Below are positions 1 through 5,803 of a stretch of DNA of 7,028 bases, in pieces. The notes under the pieces are model-generated. The model was given only the letters and a program-made list of their open reading frames with translations, was not told where the DNA came from and did not search any database. The stretch covers positions 1 to 7,028 of the forward strand of contig PYCK01000061.1 of NCBI GenBank assembly GCA_009649835.1, written 5' to 3'. The translations under genes were made by a program, and so were the position numbers. Position 1 is the stretch's first letter. Each line of letters begins with the position of its first letter. The DNA is from Candidatus Methanocomedens sp. (lineage in GTDB: Archaea > Halobacteriota > Methanosarcinia > Methanosarcinales > Methanocomedenaceae).

Positions 1-308
1 AGTACCACATTTATCCATATCCGGTCCTTCTTCCGGGTAACAGGGCTTATTACAAGTACATACTCACCCAGTTCATAGACCATCCGGATGTCATAGCCCA
101 TACTTGAAATTGGGACCCAGAGCCGTCTGATCACGTCCTTCGGGTCATCTATTGGATTGCCGTAAAAAAAATATGAACCATCTTCAAGTGCATACTCATA
201 TATCCTGAAATCCGGCACTTCGGATTCGATGATCTTAAAAATAGCAGATTCGGTAATAGCAGATTCGGTTTCAGACCTGTCTGTTCCATTATCTTCAGTA
301 TGGTTCAT
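1..308 (-). CDS. Site-2 protease-like (M50) membrane metalloprotease, N-terminal fragment
   Basis: This is the first 102 codons of a gene that continues past the left edge. The visible part starts with an acidic, Ser/Thr/Glu-rich stretch of about 25 residues, then a compact domain with R-I-Y-E-Y-A, F-Y-G-N-P-I-D-D-P-K, G-Y-D-I-R-M-V-Y-E-L-G-E-Y-V-L-V-I-S-P and the basic end R-K-K-D-R-I-W-I-N-V-V. From memory, this layout matches the cytosolic N-terminal domain of archaeal/chloroplast EGY-type M50 proteases, whose first membrane helix begins at the 'W-I-N' step. Such proteins cleave membrane substrates within the bilayer. The HExxH and NPDG zinc motifs would lie outside the window, so catalysis is not shown here. 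The ATG (308-306) overlaps the TGA of the upstream dehydratase small subunit in an ATGA junction, implying translational coupling. There is no strong independent ribosome binding site. Family assignment is by recognition of the N-domain only, so moderately sure. Confidence 0.66.
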   Translation of the reverse strand, partial: MNHTEDNGTDRSETESAITESAIFKIIESEVPDFRIYEYALEDGSYFFYGNPIDDPKDVIRRLWVPISSMGYDIRMVYELGEYVLVISPVTRKKDRIWINVV

Positions 309-706
309 AAAATATCAACAGCCCCCCTGGTCCCATCGACCCTGACCCGATCCCCGGTCCTGATAGTATCTATGGCATCCGGTTCGGTGCTGTCCACCAT
401 TGGTATGTCTGATATGATGGCCCCTACTGCCACAATAGGTTCGGCAGACCTGTTTATGACTGCCGCCGGAGCAGTCCCGTTCTTTTTCAACTGGTACATC
501 ACATACGACCCCACTGTGGAACCCTTTCCCGAAGGGAACACAAGGACCTTCCCTGTCACATCCTTACCTTCAAGTTCGTGTCCCTTCTCAACCACTACAC
601 CTGTGTCAGGGTCTATACTGCCGAGGAATGAAATGGACTGGTTGGTAACCAGTGCCTCACCTTCGGCCTGTCCCCTGGAGATGGGCCTGCCTTTTAAGGT
701 CCTAAT
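305..706 (-). CDS. Phosphomevalonate dehydratase small subunit (aconitase X swivel domain, DUF126)
   Basis: This is the small subunit of the archaeal mevalonate 5-phosphate dehydratase, which with the large subunit removes water from (R)-mevalonate 5-phosphate to give trans-anhydromevalonate 5-phosphate. Seen in the sequence: an opening T-L-K-G-R-P-I-S-R-G-Q-A-E-G-E-A-L-V, then S-I-S-F-L-G-S-I-D-P-D-T-G, G-H-E-L-E-G-K, and the highly conserved active-site loop F-P-S-G-K-G-S-T-V-G-S-Y-V-M-Y-Q-L, followed by A-P-A-A-V-I-N-R and I-P-M-V-D. All are family hallmarks. The family normally begins one or two residues before L-K-G-R. No ATG, GTG or TTG lies there, but an ATT (706-704) stands 6 bases after GGAGAGG (719-713) and overlaps the large-subunit TAG, giving 133 residues, the usual size. 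The nearest conventional start is TTG at 745, which would add 13 residues unlike the family. Function is near certain; the start is an inference. Confidence 0.9.
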   Translation of the reverse strand: MRTLKGRPISRGQAEGEALVTNQSISFLGSIDPDTGVVVEKGHELEGKDVTGKVLVFPSGKGSTVGSYVMYQLKKNGTAPAAVINRSAEPIVAVGAIISDIPMVDSTEPDAIDTIRTGDRVRVDGTRGAVDIL

Positions 707-1880
707 CGCTATCCTCTCCTGCCAGGCATTCGTTAATGTGTGCAATCCTGGCCCCTACACCACACAGGTTCGGGACATACTTGAAGGCTTTACCCGAATC
801 TGTCAGTACACATCCGAAACGGTCTGTGGCTGGTGATACCACCATGCAGGTATCAACAAACACTTTTGCGCCGCTGTCCTCAATTCTGCGTACCAGTCCG
901 GGATTAGCATCCCTGACCCTGCGGGACGTGCATATCCATACCTCCTTTGCAGGGGTATGGTCTTCAAGTAAGCGTGCCGCTTCTTCCAGTTCGCTGGCAG
1001 AGTAATGGGGGCAGCCCAGTGCCACCAGGTCAGGTTCATTTCCGCATTCTTTCCCGCATCCTTCATCAAATACATCATCGATCTGCCTGCGCTCTATGAT
1101 AATAGTCTCATCCGGGAACTCTTGGTGTCCTGATTCTGGGGTAACACCCTCTACATGATACAATGCAACTGCCCCAGAAGCTGCCATGGCCGCACCCAGG
1201 GCTTTTAATTCGGTATCGTACGGCTTTGACCTGAGCCTGAACATAGGTACACCTGAGCCGGCCTCAGCTCCTGCCAGGCAGCCCAGGGCACCGTAATCGG
1301 CTCCTGTTAATTTACAATCCACTTCAAATCCGATCGTGGGAATCCGGTTCTCGTCCAGGTGGTAACCGTAATTGGCGGTTTTTCCGATAAGCGCAGCCGA
1401 CAGTGCAGAAGGTCCGCCTTCGCGGTTGGTCCTGGCACCTATCACCGAATTTGCGTAGGATATTGCCGAGCTTTCACTCCATGCCAGGTGGTCGCCAAAA
1501 GCAGCCAGTTCTTTGTCAATATAATAAGGAGTGCAGGTGCATTCACATCTCACGCCCAGGCGCCTGTATGCTTCAATGATACTGGCCTGTTTGGATGCAA
1601 ACTCCGCATCCACACCCATCTCCTGCCAGCGCTCCAGGTCCATACCTGCCGGGTTCAGGATGGAAGGCACCACAACTGTGCCTTCAAGGTCTGATATCCA
1701 TTCCAGGCCGGCATCACCAATGGTCTTGTAGCTCACGCCTGCTATCTGGGCGCTCTTTACCGGTATAAGTGAGTCAGCACCATAGATATCGCCAAGGGTG
1801 GTAAGTATCTCCATGGCTTTTTTAAGCGTGGGACCACTATCACCTTCCAGGATAGACTCTTCTTCCTGTGTCAGGTGCAA
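702..1880 (-). CDS. Phosphomevalonate dehydratase large subunit (aconitase X catalytic domain, DUF521)
   Basis: This is the catalytic, iron-sulfur-containing large subunit of the archaeal phosphomevalonate dehydratase, a cytosolic enzyme of the modified mevalonate pathway. Its 392 residues are full length for the family. Visible signatures are L-T-Q-E-E at the N-terminus, I-P-V-K-S-A-Q-I-A-G-V-S-Y-K-T-I-G-D-A-G (39-58), C-T-C-T-P-Y (114-119), R-T-N-R-E-G-G-P-S-A-L (150-160), the G-C-P-H-Y-S loop (289-294) and D-T-C-M-V-V-S-P (343-350). The cysteines in the last three Cys motifs, with C373 in L-C-G-V-G, are the candidate cluster ligands; I cannot say which bind. An unusual C-G-K-E-C lies at 275-279, just before the conserved E-P-D-L-V-A-L-G-C. 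The start is a TTG four bases after the UbiD stop; the G-run in the upstream gene's last codons is the only Shine-Dalgarno-like element. Without its neighbours it would be labelled aconitase X, but the UbiD partner makes the mevalonate role most likely. Confidence 0.95.
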   Translation of the reverse strand: MHLTQEEESILEGDSGPTLKKAMEILTTLGDIYGADSLIPVKSAQIAGVSYKTIGDAGLEWISDLEGTVVVPSILNPAGMDLERWQEMGVDAEFASKQASIIEAYRRLGVRCECTCTPYYIDKELAAFGDHLAWSESSAISYANSVIGARTNREGGPSALSAALIGKTANYGYHLDENRIPTIGFEVDCKLTGADYGALGCLAGAEAGSGVPMFRLRSKPYDTELKALGAAMAASGAVALYHVEGVTPESGHQEFPDETIIIERRQIDDVFDEGCGKECGNEPDLVALGCPHYSASELEEAARLLEDHTPAKEVWICTSRRVRDANPGLVRRIEDSGAKVFVDTCMVVSPATDRFGCVLTDSGKAFKYVPNLCGVGARIAHINECLAGEDSD

Positions 1881-1884
1881 GCTT

Positions 1885-3153
1885 TTAGTCCCCCCCAGGG
1901 GTCACCCGTTTGAATTTGTGCTCTTCTCCCAGTATCATGGTTGCGTCCAGCCCCATCTTGGCAGTATTCCCGTTAGGGGAACACATGGGGTCAAGGCTGC
2001 TGCCCCGTACGTTAGGGTACACGACCAGGTCTTTGTCTGCCCTGAACCTTGTTGCTATGGCATATTCCACATCAGACAGGTCAAAAATGTCAATGTCATC
2101 ATCCACCACTATTACATGCTTCAGGCTCTTATGTGCCGAGAATGCTGCATCGATAGCCTTTCGCCCGTCGTTATCTGCGGTCTTGTGTATCCGGACAATG
2201 GCATGTAGATATGAGCAGCCACCTTCGGTCAGTACCACATTGCGGGCATCACAAACTTCCCCCACCCCTTTCAGGATCAGGGGTTCGTAAGGTATGCCCA
2301 TGAGCATCTTGTGTTCGCCTCCTGCCGGCATGATGGCGTGGTAGATGGGGTCACGGCGGTGCATGACTTTTGTGATCCTGATCAGCGGTTGTTGCCTGAT
2401 GATGTCTATGGTATCTGTGATATCTACAAAAGGACCTTCAGCTACAGTGGTATCAGGTTCAATATATCCTTCCAGCACCCATTCGGCATGCGGGATACTG
2501 ATGCCGTTATCAAGTTTAAATAGCTCGACAGGCCGACCCTGTAGTGCCCCGGCATACTGGAATTCCTTTCCTTCAGGTACTCTTGTGGTGGTTGCCAGAA
2601 GTATAACAGGATCTATGCCTATAACTATTGCAATGGGCAGTGGCTCACCTGCTATAGATGCAGCCTTTTGGAGATTATATGTATGCCTGTTCTCTACCAG
2701 ACGACCCACTAAGGTATCTTTGCCCGTTACCATTAATCGATGGATCGATGCATTGCACATACCACCGTATTCTGACACTACTACTCCGGCTGTGATATAA
2801 GGTCCGCCGTCTTTTTTGAAATATGTCAGTATCGGGACCTTGCCAAGGTCTACTTCAGGTTCTATGACCTCTGTTGAGGGGGTGTTATCTACCAGTATCA
2901 CTTCACCATCTGGTTCTTTTTCTGCGAGGTAATGAACCATCTTCTCTGGTGTAGTTCCCAGTGCTGCCGCCATACACTGTCGGTTTGCGATAATATTTAT
3001 TACAATTTTATGTCCCATTACATCATTAAAAAGAACGGGACCTTTTTTTTTATGTACTAATCCTGATACTTCCAGGTAAGGGGAACAACTATCATTGATC
3101 TCATGTAATAACTGGTCTGACCTTAGTTGTTCAATGAAATTTCTAAAACTCAT
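1885..3153 (-). CDS. UbiD-family trans-anhydromevalonate 5-phosphate decarboxylase
   Basis: This is a prenylated-FMN-dependent decarboxylase of the UbiD family. In archaea, the member paired with aconitase X removes CO2 from trans-anhydromevalonate 5-phosphate to give isopentenyl phosphate, which isopentenyl phosphate kinase then converts to IPP. The 422-residue protein has the family order: an N-terminal S-F-R-N-F-I-E-Q-L helix, the substrate/cofactor segment G-M-C-N-A-S-I-H-R-L-M-V-T-G-K-D (131-146), the acidic stretch A-E-W-V-L-E-G-Y-I-E-P (223-233) with A-E-G-P-F (238-242), where the catalytic glutamates lie, and the C-terminal V-D-D-D-I-D-I-F-D (350-358), A-I-A-T-R-F (366-371) and G-S-S-L-D-P (384-389). 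It is shorter than the roughly 490-residue quinone-pathway UbiD, as expected for the archaeal mevalonate form. It is the first gene of the minus operon; ATG follows AGAGG (3162-3158) by four bases. A UbiX-type prenyltransferase must be encoded elsewhere. General databases may mislabel it as a menaquinone or ubiquinone enzyme. Confidence 0.93.
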   Translation of the reverse strand: MSFRNFIEQLRSDQLLHEINDSCSPYLEVSGLVHKKKGPVLFNDVMGHKIVINIIANRQCMAAALGTTPEKMVHYLAEKEPDGEVILVDNTPSTEVIEPEVDLGKVPILTYFKKDGGPYITAGVVVSEYGGMCNASIHRLMVTGKDTLVGRLVENRHTYNLQKAASIAGEPLPIAIVIGIDPVILLATTTRVPEGKEFQYAGALQGRPVELFKLDNGISIPHAEWVLEGYIEPDTTVAEGPFVDITDTIDIIRQQPLIRITKVMHRRDPIYHAIMPAGGEHKMLMGIPYEPLILKGVGEVCDARNVVLTEGGCSYLHAIVRIHKTADNDGRKAIDAAFSAHKSLKHVIVVDDDIDIFDLSDVEYAIATRFRADKDLVVYPNVRGSSLDPMCSPNGNTAKMGLDATMILGEEHKFKRVTPGGD

Positions 3154-3180
3154 TTTGCCTCTGTTAAAATGTTATAGCTG

Positions 3181-3227
3181 GCATATCTTATAATATCTTT
3201 TACGTAATCCTGATGATTATAATATGC
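3181..3227. repeat. Imperfect inverted repeat in the divergent promoter region
   Basis: GCATATCTTATAAT (3181-3194) faces ATTATAATATGC (3216-3227). The arms pair perfectly apart from one extra C in the left arm, with about 21 bases between them. The repeat overlaps the likely TATA elements of the minus-strand mevalonate operon, so it could be an operator for a dimeric regulator or just two AT-rich promoter boxes facing each other. The low complexity of the arms keeps confidence modest. Confidence 0.35.
3185..3203 (-). promoter_or_regulatory. Probable TATA box for the mevalonate operon
   Basis: Read on the minus strand, AAAGATATTATAAGAT is a good archaeal TATA-like element. Its centre near 3192 would place transcription start about 26 bases downstream near 3166, giving a leader of about a dozen bases that still contains the AGAGG ribosome site (3162-3158) before the UbiD ATG. 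A second candidate, GCATATTATAATC (3227-3215), would start transcripts near 3190. Which is used cannot be decided from sequence. Confidence 0.45.
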
Positions 3228-3278
3228 TTTTCATTATAAAAATAGCTGTTGCCATAATACTGTAAAACAAAAATACGC

Positions 3279-3292
3279 AAAATATATATAAG
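3279..3292 (+). promoter_or_regulatory. TATA box for the hdrE-hdrD operon
   Basis: AAAATATATATAAG is the strongest TATA-like sequence in the intergenic region, in an otherwise mixed AT background. Archaeal spacing of about 25 bases puts the start site near 3310-3315 and leaves a leader of roughly 85 bases before hdrE, long for an archaeon and enough to hold the upstream ORF at 3331. A weaker alternative, TTATAAAAAT, lies at 3234-3243. Confidence 0.55.
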
Positions 3293-3330
3293 TTAGATGC
3301 CAAGATAATTCAACTTGCGAGGAATCATTT

Positions 3331-3405
3331 ATGCAGGTCCTGCTAGTTAATCTGATCAGAACAATCAATAATTTCACCGATAGGAGGAAAATATCAAATG
3401 AGTGA
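3331..3405 (+). CDS. Possible 24-residue leader peptide overlapping the hdrE start
   Basis: An ATG at 3331 preceded by GAGG (3319-3322) at 8 bases spacing opens a 24-codon frame that begins M-Q-V-L-L-V-N-L-I-R and ends K-I-S-N-E, stopping at a TGA (3403-3405) eight bases inside hdrE, in another frame. The hdrE Shine-Dalgarno lies inside this frame, so ribosomes translating it would pass over and end at the hdrE start, which could couple or regulate hdrE translation. A perfect 10-base palindrome TCTGATCAGA (3351-3360) lies within it. No recognisable domain is present, and such a short frame can arise by chance; this is a candidate only. Confidence 0.3.
   Translation: MQVLLVNLIRTINNFTDRRKISNE
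3382..3387 (+). promoter_or_regulatory. Shine-Dalgarno site of hdrE
   Basis: A full AGGAGG lies ten bases before the hdrE ATG (3398-3400). It is the best ribosome binding site in this leader and fixes the hdrE start; the spacing is slightly long. Confidence 0.75.
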
Positions 3406-4147
3406 AACATTTAGCTATTATTCGGGAATACCTTCATTTTATATGATGATAGGAATTGCAATGATCGCAATTCTAATATTTTTATTAGGAATGTATCTGA
3501 ATATGCAAAAATGGGGCGGCGGAAGTGCGTCTCATTTCTTGAAGATCTTTTTAAAATCTATTAACCATGAAAAATTGGGACACCATAAAAGGCAAAGCCT
3601 TATAAGCACAATAGTACTGGATATTTTATTGCAGCGCAGAATACTCAGACGCAGTCCGTTTAGATGGGTGATGCATATGCTGATATTTGTAGGATGGATC
3701 GGTATGTTCATTTTTTCAATGATCTTTGCAGTATTTGAAGTGCTGCATGAGATCGGAATCGGACAATTCGAGCTGGTGGACATAAGAAGCAGCCTTGACT
3801 TTGGTAATGAAGTGCTTGGATATATGCTGTTAATAGGACTTCTCATTGCGATTGTAAGACGTGTGGCAATTTCAGATGTTGTCAAACGCACTCAAATGTT
3901 TGACTGGGTACTTGTCCTGGGTACACTGATCATCACAATAACAGGTTTCATGGCAGAAGGTTTCAGACCTGATGCCATAGCAGGTGCATGGACTTTCCTG
4001 GGCGGCAATGTAGCATTAGCCGAAACATTTGCACTGTTCCATGTAGCAATTTCACTGCTGTTTTGTATTGCATATATTCCGTACAGCAAGTATATGCATA
4101 TGTTAGCAGCACCAATGGTCATTCTTGTAAATGGCGGAGGAGAGTAA
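3398..4147 (+). CDS. hdrE: Heterodisulfide reductase subunit E, membrane cytochrome b (HdrE)
   Basis: HdrE is the membrane-anchored b-type cytochrome of the HdrDE heterodisulfide reductase. It takes electrons from reduced methanophenazine and passes them to HdrD. The 249-residue protein has about five hydrophobic segments (roughly residues 14-34, 91-113, 136-154, 168-186, 209-228). Recalled HdrE landmarks are present: G-M-Y-L-N-M-Q-K-W-G (31-40), L-D-I-L-L-Q-R-R-I-L-R-R-S-P-F-R-W (74-90), D-W-V-L-V-L-G (169-175) and the C-terminal F-H-V-A-I-S-L-L-F-C-I-A-Y-I-P-Y-S-K-Y (214-232). Histidines in or next to the helices at 93, 215 and 234 are candidate heme ligands, in the NarI-like pattern of the family. 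The gene stops one base before the hdrD ATG, and the hdrD ribosome site lies in its last codons. NarI- or DsrM-like cytochromes are more distant alternatives; the direct HdrD partner argues for HdrE. Confidence 0.92.
   Translation: MSETFSYYSGIPSFYMMIGIAMIAILIFLLGMYLNMQKWGGGSASHFLKIFLKSINHEKLGHHKRQSLISTIVLDILLQRRILRRSPFRWVMHMLIFVGWIGMFIFSMIFAVFEVLHEIGIGQFELVDIRSSLDFGNEVLGYMLLIGLLIAIVRRVAISDVVKRTQMFDWVLVLGTLIITITGFMAEGFRPDAIAGAWTFLGGNVALAETFALFHVAISLLFCIAYIPYSKYMHMLAAPMVILVNGGGE
4136..4142 (+). promoter_or_regulatory. Shine-Dalgarno site that fixes the hdrD start
   Basis: GGAGGAG within the last codons of hdrE lies six bases before ATG 4149. An in-frame ATG at 4131 also exists, but this site lies downstream of it and so cannot serve it. 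The start at 4149 is therefore preferred. Confidence 0.75.
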
Positions 4148-4148
4148 T

Positions 4149-5528
4149 ATGGCAGATGAAGAAAAAACAAGACCTGTAATTCCAAAAGGAGAGCCATATA
4201 TCAAGACTGATGTAATTAATCCTACTTTTATGATGCAGTACGATGCCTGCACCAGATGTGGGGAATGTGATAAATGGTGTCCTGTTCTGGATGCAAAAGA
4301 CGGGGACCGGAAATATTCCCCGATGGACAAGATCAGCCGGTTCAGGACATTTATGGGACAGAGTTACGGCTTAAAAGCAAAAATATTCGGACCGAAACGG
4401 CTCGATGAGGATGATATCCAGGATTTCTCAGATGCCTTTTTCCACTGTAGTACATGTGGGGTTTGCGCTTCGGTCTGTCCGGCCGGTATAAATACTGTTG
4501 ATATGTATGAGGCTACCAGACAGCAGCTTGTGATGAGGGACAATGGTCCGTACGGAAAGACTGTCATGTTCCCCAAGCTTATTGGTGAGTATCGTAATCC
4601 ATATCTGAAAGACCAGAAACAAAGACTGGATTGGATACCTGATGATGTTGAGATAGCCGAAGAGGCAGATGTGGCTTATTTTGCAGGATGTACTGCCGGA
4701 TTTAACCAGCAGGTACTTGGAGTCGCTACAGCCAGGGTCTTAAATCACCTGAATGTTCCATTTATTTATCTGGGTGAAGAGGAAACGTGCTGTTCTTCTG
4801 CAATTATTAGAACAGGTCAGCCTCACAAAGGTGATGTCCCTTTCATAAACGCCAAACATAATGTGGAAGCACTGGAGGCAAGGGGAGTCAAAAAGGTGAT
4901 GTTCGCATGTGCAGGTTGCTACAGGGTTGCAACTATAGACTGGCCGAAACAACTGGGTAGAAAACCCAACTTTGAAGTAGTACATGTGGCTGATCTACTT
5001 GCAGACCTTATCCAGCAGGGTAAGATCGAATGGAAGAAGTCCTTTGATAATAAGATCATCACATATCACGACCCGTGCCATCTTGGACGGCATTGTGGTG
5101 TGTATGAAACACCGAGAATAGTATTAGATAACCTGCCAGGTCTTAAATTCGTGGAAATGGACAGGATCAAGGAACTTCAGCGGTGCTGCGGAGCAGGCGG
5201 CGGCGTAAAGGCCGGAATATCTGATCTGGCGCTTGATATCGCATCCGAGCGTATCAGGGATGCACAGGCTATTAATGCAGATATCCTGTCATCTTGCTGT
5301 CCGTTCTGCCGCCGGAATATTGGTGATGGAAGGGATAATGTATATGACCAGATAGGTTCTACCAATTACGATCTGAGAGATAATCCTGAGAATAAGATGC
5401 AGGTGGAAGACATGATCGTGCTTGTGGCTGAACTTATGGGTCTGTCTACGAAGATCAAATCCCAGGAAGAAGAGGATAAGAAAGCGGGAGTTAAGCCAGA
5501 AGGGCCTAAACACCTGATAGATCTATAA
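4149..5528 (+). CDS. hdrD: Heterodisulfide reductase subunit D, iron-sulfur catalytic subunit (HdrD)
   Basis: HdrD is the catalytic subunit that reduces CoM-S-S-CoB to the two thiols (or oxidises them in reverse) on the cytoplasmic face, using electrons from HdrE. The 459 residues show two ferredoxin-type [4Fe-4S] motifs, C34-x2-C-x2-C-x3-C44 and C100-x2-C-x2-C-x3-C110, then two CCG-type domains: C181, C214-C215, C254-x2-C257, and C310, C346-C347-G, C384-x2-C387. The second carries the classic R-C-C-G-A-G-G-G-V-K-A-G and S-S-C-C-P-F-C of the HdrB/HdrD active-site cluster. In the first, the usual C-C-G reads C-C-S (214-216). The gene lies one base after hdrE, the order known from the Methanosarcina barkeri hdrED operon. 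The protein is longer than the Methanosarcina form as I remember it (about 410), mostly through an N-terminal lead, an insert near 398-416 and a Lys/Glu-rich tail after 431. Start 4149 is chosen by its ribosome site. Confidence 0.95.
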   Translation: MADEEKTRPVIPKGEPYIKTDVINPTFMMQYDACTRCGECDKWCPVLDAKDGDRKYSPMDKISRFRTFMGQSYGLKAKIFGPKRLDEDDIQDFSDAFFHCSTCGVCASVCPAGINTVDMYEATRQQLVMRDNGPYGKTVMFPKLIGEYRNPYLKDQKQRLDWIPDDVEIAEEADVAYFAGCTAGFNQQVLGVATARVLNHLNVPFIYLGEEETCCSSAIIRTGQPHKGDVPFINAKHNVEALEARGVKKVMFACAGCYRVATIDWPKQLGRKPNFEVVHVADLLADLIQQGKIEWKKSFDNKIITYHDPCHLGRHCGVYETPRIVLDNLPGLKFVEMDRIKELQRCCGAGGGVKAGISDLALDIASERIRDAQAINADILSSCCPFCRRNIGDGRDNVYDQIGSTNYDLRDNPENKMQVEDMIVLVAELMGLSTKIKSQEEEDKKAGVKPEGPKHLIDL

Positions 5529-5536
5529 TCTGGAAT

Positions 5537-5568
5537 TGGCGCATGTTATGCGCCATATCTTTTTTTTT
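5537..5568 (+). terminator. Hairpin plus T-run terminator after hdrD
   Basis: TGGCGCAT (5537-5544) and ATGCGCCA (5548-5555) form a perfect 8 bp, GC-rich stem with a three-base loop, followed after TATC by nine T residues (5560-5568). It starts eight bases after the hdrD stop. Archaeal RNA polymerase terminates mainly on the T-run; the hairpin may also protect the mRNA 3' end. It separates the hdr operon from the downstream genes. Confidence 0.85.
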
Positions 5569-5643
5569 GTCGTTTTACACACTTTCTGCAAAAAATTATA
5601 TGTATTTTTATTTTGTAACATATATGAAAGTATAAACGCATTT

Positions 5644-5655
5644 CGATATCGATAT
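5644..5655. other. Short palindromic site CGATATCGATAT
   Basis: Two overlapping perfect palindromes, CGATATCG (5644-5651) and ATATCGATAT (5646-5655), lie in the gap between hdrD and the small gene, about 150 bases before the latter. It could be a regulator site, but AT-rich spacers produce such palindromes by chance, and there is no adjacent TATA box at archaeal operator spacing. Confidence 0.2.
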
Positions 5656-5687
5656 AGGTAATTTTCTTAGTTTCAATCAAATCTTTT

Positions 5688-5747
5688 GACATGATTTACA
5701 GGATATACAGGATTGGATCGTATCCTGTAAATCCTGTAAATCCTGTC
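5688..5747. repeat. 60 bp hairpin-forming inverted repeat built of 9 bp units
   Basis: A left arm at 5688-5713 and right arm at 5722-5747 are 26 bases each and complementary at 24 positions (mismatches at 5692 and 5705, paired with 5743 and 5730), with an 8-base loop (5714-5721). Each arm is itself a near-tandem array of a 9 bp unit, ATCCTGTAA on the right and its complement TTACAGGAT on the left, so the element combines tandem and inverted symmetry. It sits in a spacer between two transcription units and carries no ORF. From general memory, similar ACAGGAT-rich palindromes are dispersed in many prokaryotic genomes as small non-coding repeats. I see no target-site duplication. Confidence 0.8.
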
Positions 5748-5771
5748 TGAATTTTCCATTTTCCAGAATAA

Positions 5772-5783
5772 TTGTAAAATACT
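5772..5783 (+). promoter_or_regulatory. Possible TATA box for the small gene and thrC
   Basis: TTGTAAAATACT is centred about 27 bases before ATG 5804. If it is the TATA box, transcription would start at or within a few bases of that ATG, giving a leaderless transcript, which fits the absence of any Shine-Dalgarno sequence in the T-rich stretch before it. Confidence 0.4.
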
Positions 5784-5803
5784 ATTAGTCATTATCTTAT
5801 TCT

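Noticed and set aside
300..836. Plus-strand 178-codon frame antisense to the dehydratase subunits
   Set aside because: Its translation has no recognisable motif and lies wholly opposite two genes with clear family signatures.
1885..3153. Quinone-pathway UbiD or menaquinone decarboxylase
   Set aside because: The protein is shorter than that form and is in an operon with both phosphomevalonate dehydratase subunits, which indicates the mevalonate branch.
3154..3397. Riboswitch in the hdrE leader
   Set aside because: I could not see a conserved aptamer core or a convincing multi-stem structure; only a short palindrome and an upstream frame are supported.
4131..4148. Earlier in-frame ATG for hdrD at 4131
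   Set aside because: The ribosome binding site GGAGGAG lies downstream of it and directly before ATG 4149; using 4131 would also overlap hdrE by 17 bases.
3532..4197. Minus-strand frames of about 100-120 codons opposite hdrE
   Set aside because: They mirror the hydrophobic, low-complexity codons of hdrE and lack promoter or ribosome sites.
5688..5747. CRISPR-like array from the repeated ATCCTGTAA units
   Set aside because: The units are 9 bp, contiguous and arranged as two inverted arms with no spacers.
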